Shown here piece after piece: positions 63,260 to 64,000 of a stretch of DNA of 64,000 nt. The position numbers were made by a program, and so were the translations under genes. This stretch comes from Gordonia neofelifaecis NRRL B-59395 (GTDB lineage: Bacteria; Actinomycetota; Actinomycetes; Mycobacteriales; Mycobacteriaceae). The notes beneath the pieces were generated by a model. It saw nothing but the letters and a program-made list of their open reading frames with translations, had not been told where the DNA came from and did no database searches. The stretch is from positions 62,001-126,000 of the forward strand of contig NZ_AEUD01000014.1 in the NCBI RefSeq assembly GCF_000192435.1, in the 5' to 3' direction. The first letter of the stretch is position 1, and each line of letters begins with the position of its first letter.

Positions 63260-64000
63260 TCACCCGATGGCGCGTTCCCGCCCTTCCCAGAACGGGCGGC
63301 GCAGGTCCTTCTTCAGAATCTTGCCGCTCGGATTCCGCGGCAGACCCGCCGTGAAATCGACGGAGGTCGGGCACTTGTAGTGGGCGAGGCGTTCACGGCA
63401 GAACACTGCCAGTTCCTCCTCCGTCACCTCCGGCGCCCGATCAGCTCGGACGACGACCGCCTTGACTGTCTCACCCCACCGCTCGTCCGGCACTCCGATC
63501 ACGGCGGCCTCGGCCACTCCGGGGTGCTCCATCAGGACGTTCTCCACCTCGATCGGATAGACGTTCTCTCCTCCGGACACGATCATGTCCTTCGCTCGAT
63601 CACACAGGAACAGATAGTCGTCCCCGTCCAGATAGCCGACGTCTCCGGTTCGGAACCAGCCGTCGGGTCGCAGCACCGCCGCGAGTTCTTCGGGCTGATT
63701 CCGGTAGCCGGACAACAGCATCGCGCTGCGGGTCCACACTTCGCCGACCTCACCGTCGGGCAGGCGCTGCGCTGTCATCGGATCGAAGATCCCCATCTCC
63801 ACGACCGAGGTGGCCCGGCCCGCGGACGCCAGTCGGGCTCCGCCGCGACGATGATCCTCCGGCCCCAGAAAGGTGATGGGTCCACAGGTCTCGGTCATCC
63901 CGTACGACTGGACCAGGTCGCACCCGAAGGTCTCGGCCGCGGCGTCGGCGATCGTCGGCGACATCGGGGATCCGCCGTAGATGAGGGTGCGCAGTTCCGG
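63260..64000 (-). CDS. Acyl-CoA synthetase (AMP-binding), C-terminal part (partial)
   Basis: The frame continues past the right edge; 247 residues are visible up to the stop at 63260. YGGSPMS, SYGMTETCGP (motif 5 region), GWFRTGDVGYLD and DRAKDMIVSGGENVYPIEVE and the catalytic Lys in NPSGKILKK mark a FadD-type ligase of the ANL superfamily. It activates a fatty or aromatic acid to its CoA ester. The N-terminal half with the P-loop is outside the window, so specificity is not stated. Confidence 0.93.
   Translation of the reverse strand, partial: PELRTLIYGGSPMSPTIADAAAETFGCDLVQSYGMTETCGPITFLGPEDHRRGGARLASAGRATSVVEMGIFDPMTAQRLPDGEVGEVWTRSAMLLSGYRNQPEELAAVLRPDGWFRTGDVGYLDGDDYLFLCDRAKDMIVSGGENVYPIEVENVLMEHPGVAEAAVIGVPDERWGETVKAVVVRADRAPEVTEEELAVFCRERLAHYKCPTSVDFTAGLPRNPSGKILKKDLRRPFWEGRERAIG

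Noticed and set aside
1-64000. CRISPR array, prophage, integrative element or tRNA genes
   Set aside because: No regular spaced repeats, integrase, capsid or tail genes, and no cloverleaf with a GTTCGA-type arm were recognised by eye; a tRNA scan would settle the last point.

Overview
The window comes from a GC-rich, mycolic-acid-containing actinobacterium, most probably Gordonia or a close relative. This rests on an 82-percent-like use of G/C in third codon positions, frequent GTG starts and near-leaderless genes, a 13E12-family HNH protein, a cutinase, a LysX-type lysyl-tRNA synthetase fused to a lipid synthase, and ferritin BfrB and SodA genes. Two blocks follow the order known from Mycobacterium tuberculosis around Rv3834c-Rv3846: pheA, phosphatase, metalloprotease, septum protein, serS at 1-3.9 kb, and LCP protein, bfrB, DUF5926, glpQ, DUF4328 protein, sodA at 19.6-28.7 kb. 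In that genome the region lies close to the chromosomal origin. No rRNA, tRNA, CRISPR array, prophage or insertion sequence was recognised.

Region by region. 1-8.4 kb: housekeeping genes, a 13E12 HNH gene, and a MerR regulator with an aldo/keto reductase, an F420-type oxidoreductase and a DMT permease. 8.5-17.3 kb: a general-stress island with a SigF/SigB-type sigma factor, a PAS-ANTAR RNA-binding regulator, Dps, a KGG-repeat stress protein, a ChaB-type protein, a DJ-1/PfpI protein, an SDR dehydrogenase, a stand-alone ectoine synthase with an esterase, and several small conserved proteins. Six, perhaps seven, transcription units in it begin with the same promoter form, GTTT-N15/16-GGG(T/A)A(C/G), the SigF class, so the island reads as a sigma-factor gene surrounded by its likely regulon.

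17.4-34.9 kb: a DHA2 exporter, the LCP/ferritin/glpQ/rhodanese block, an intergenic cluster of DnaA-box-like 9-mers, msrA and sodA, an AraC/DinB-like regulator, a CPBP protease, an ECF transporter with fused substrate and ATPase domains, and a TMEM165-type Mn/Ca transporter. 35-49.7 kb: an SDR with a palindromic operator, a RecB-like nuclease, a cutinase, the branched-chain ketoacid dehydrogenase E1a-E1b-E2 operon with a divergent Lrp regulator, an FAD oxidase, an inverted pair of intergenic repeats, gabD2, rraA, and a TetR gene followed by an FtsX-type ABC exporter.

49.7-64 kb: lysX, an S4-domain protein, a small convergent gene, then a sulfate-ester scavenging locus. That locus holds the alkylsulfatase dioxygenase atsK, a formylglycine-type arylsulfatase, and divergently a complete dipeptide-type ABC importer (lipoprotein, two permeases, a double ATPase). 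The window ends inside an acyl-CoA synthetase gene.
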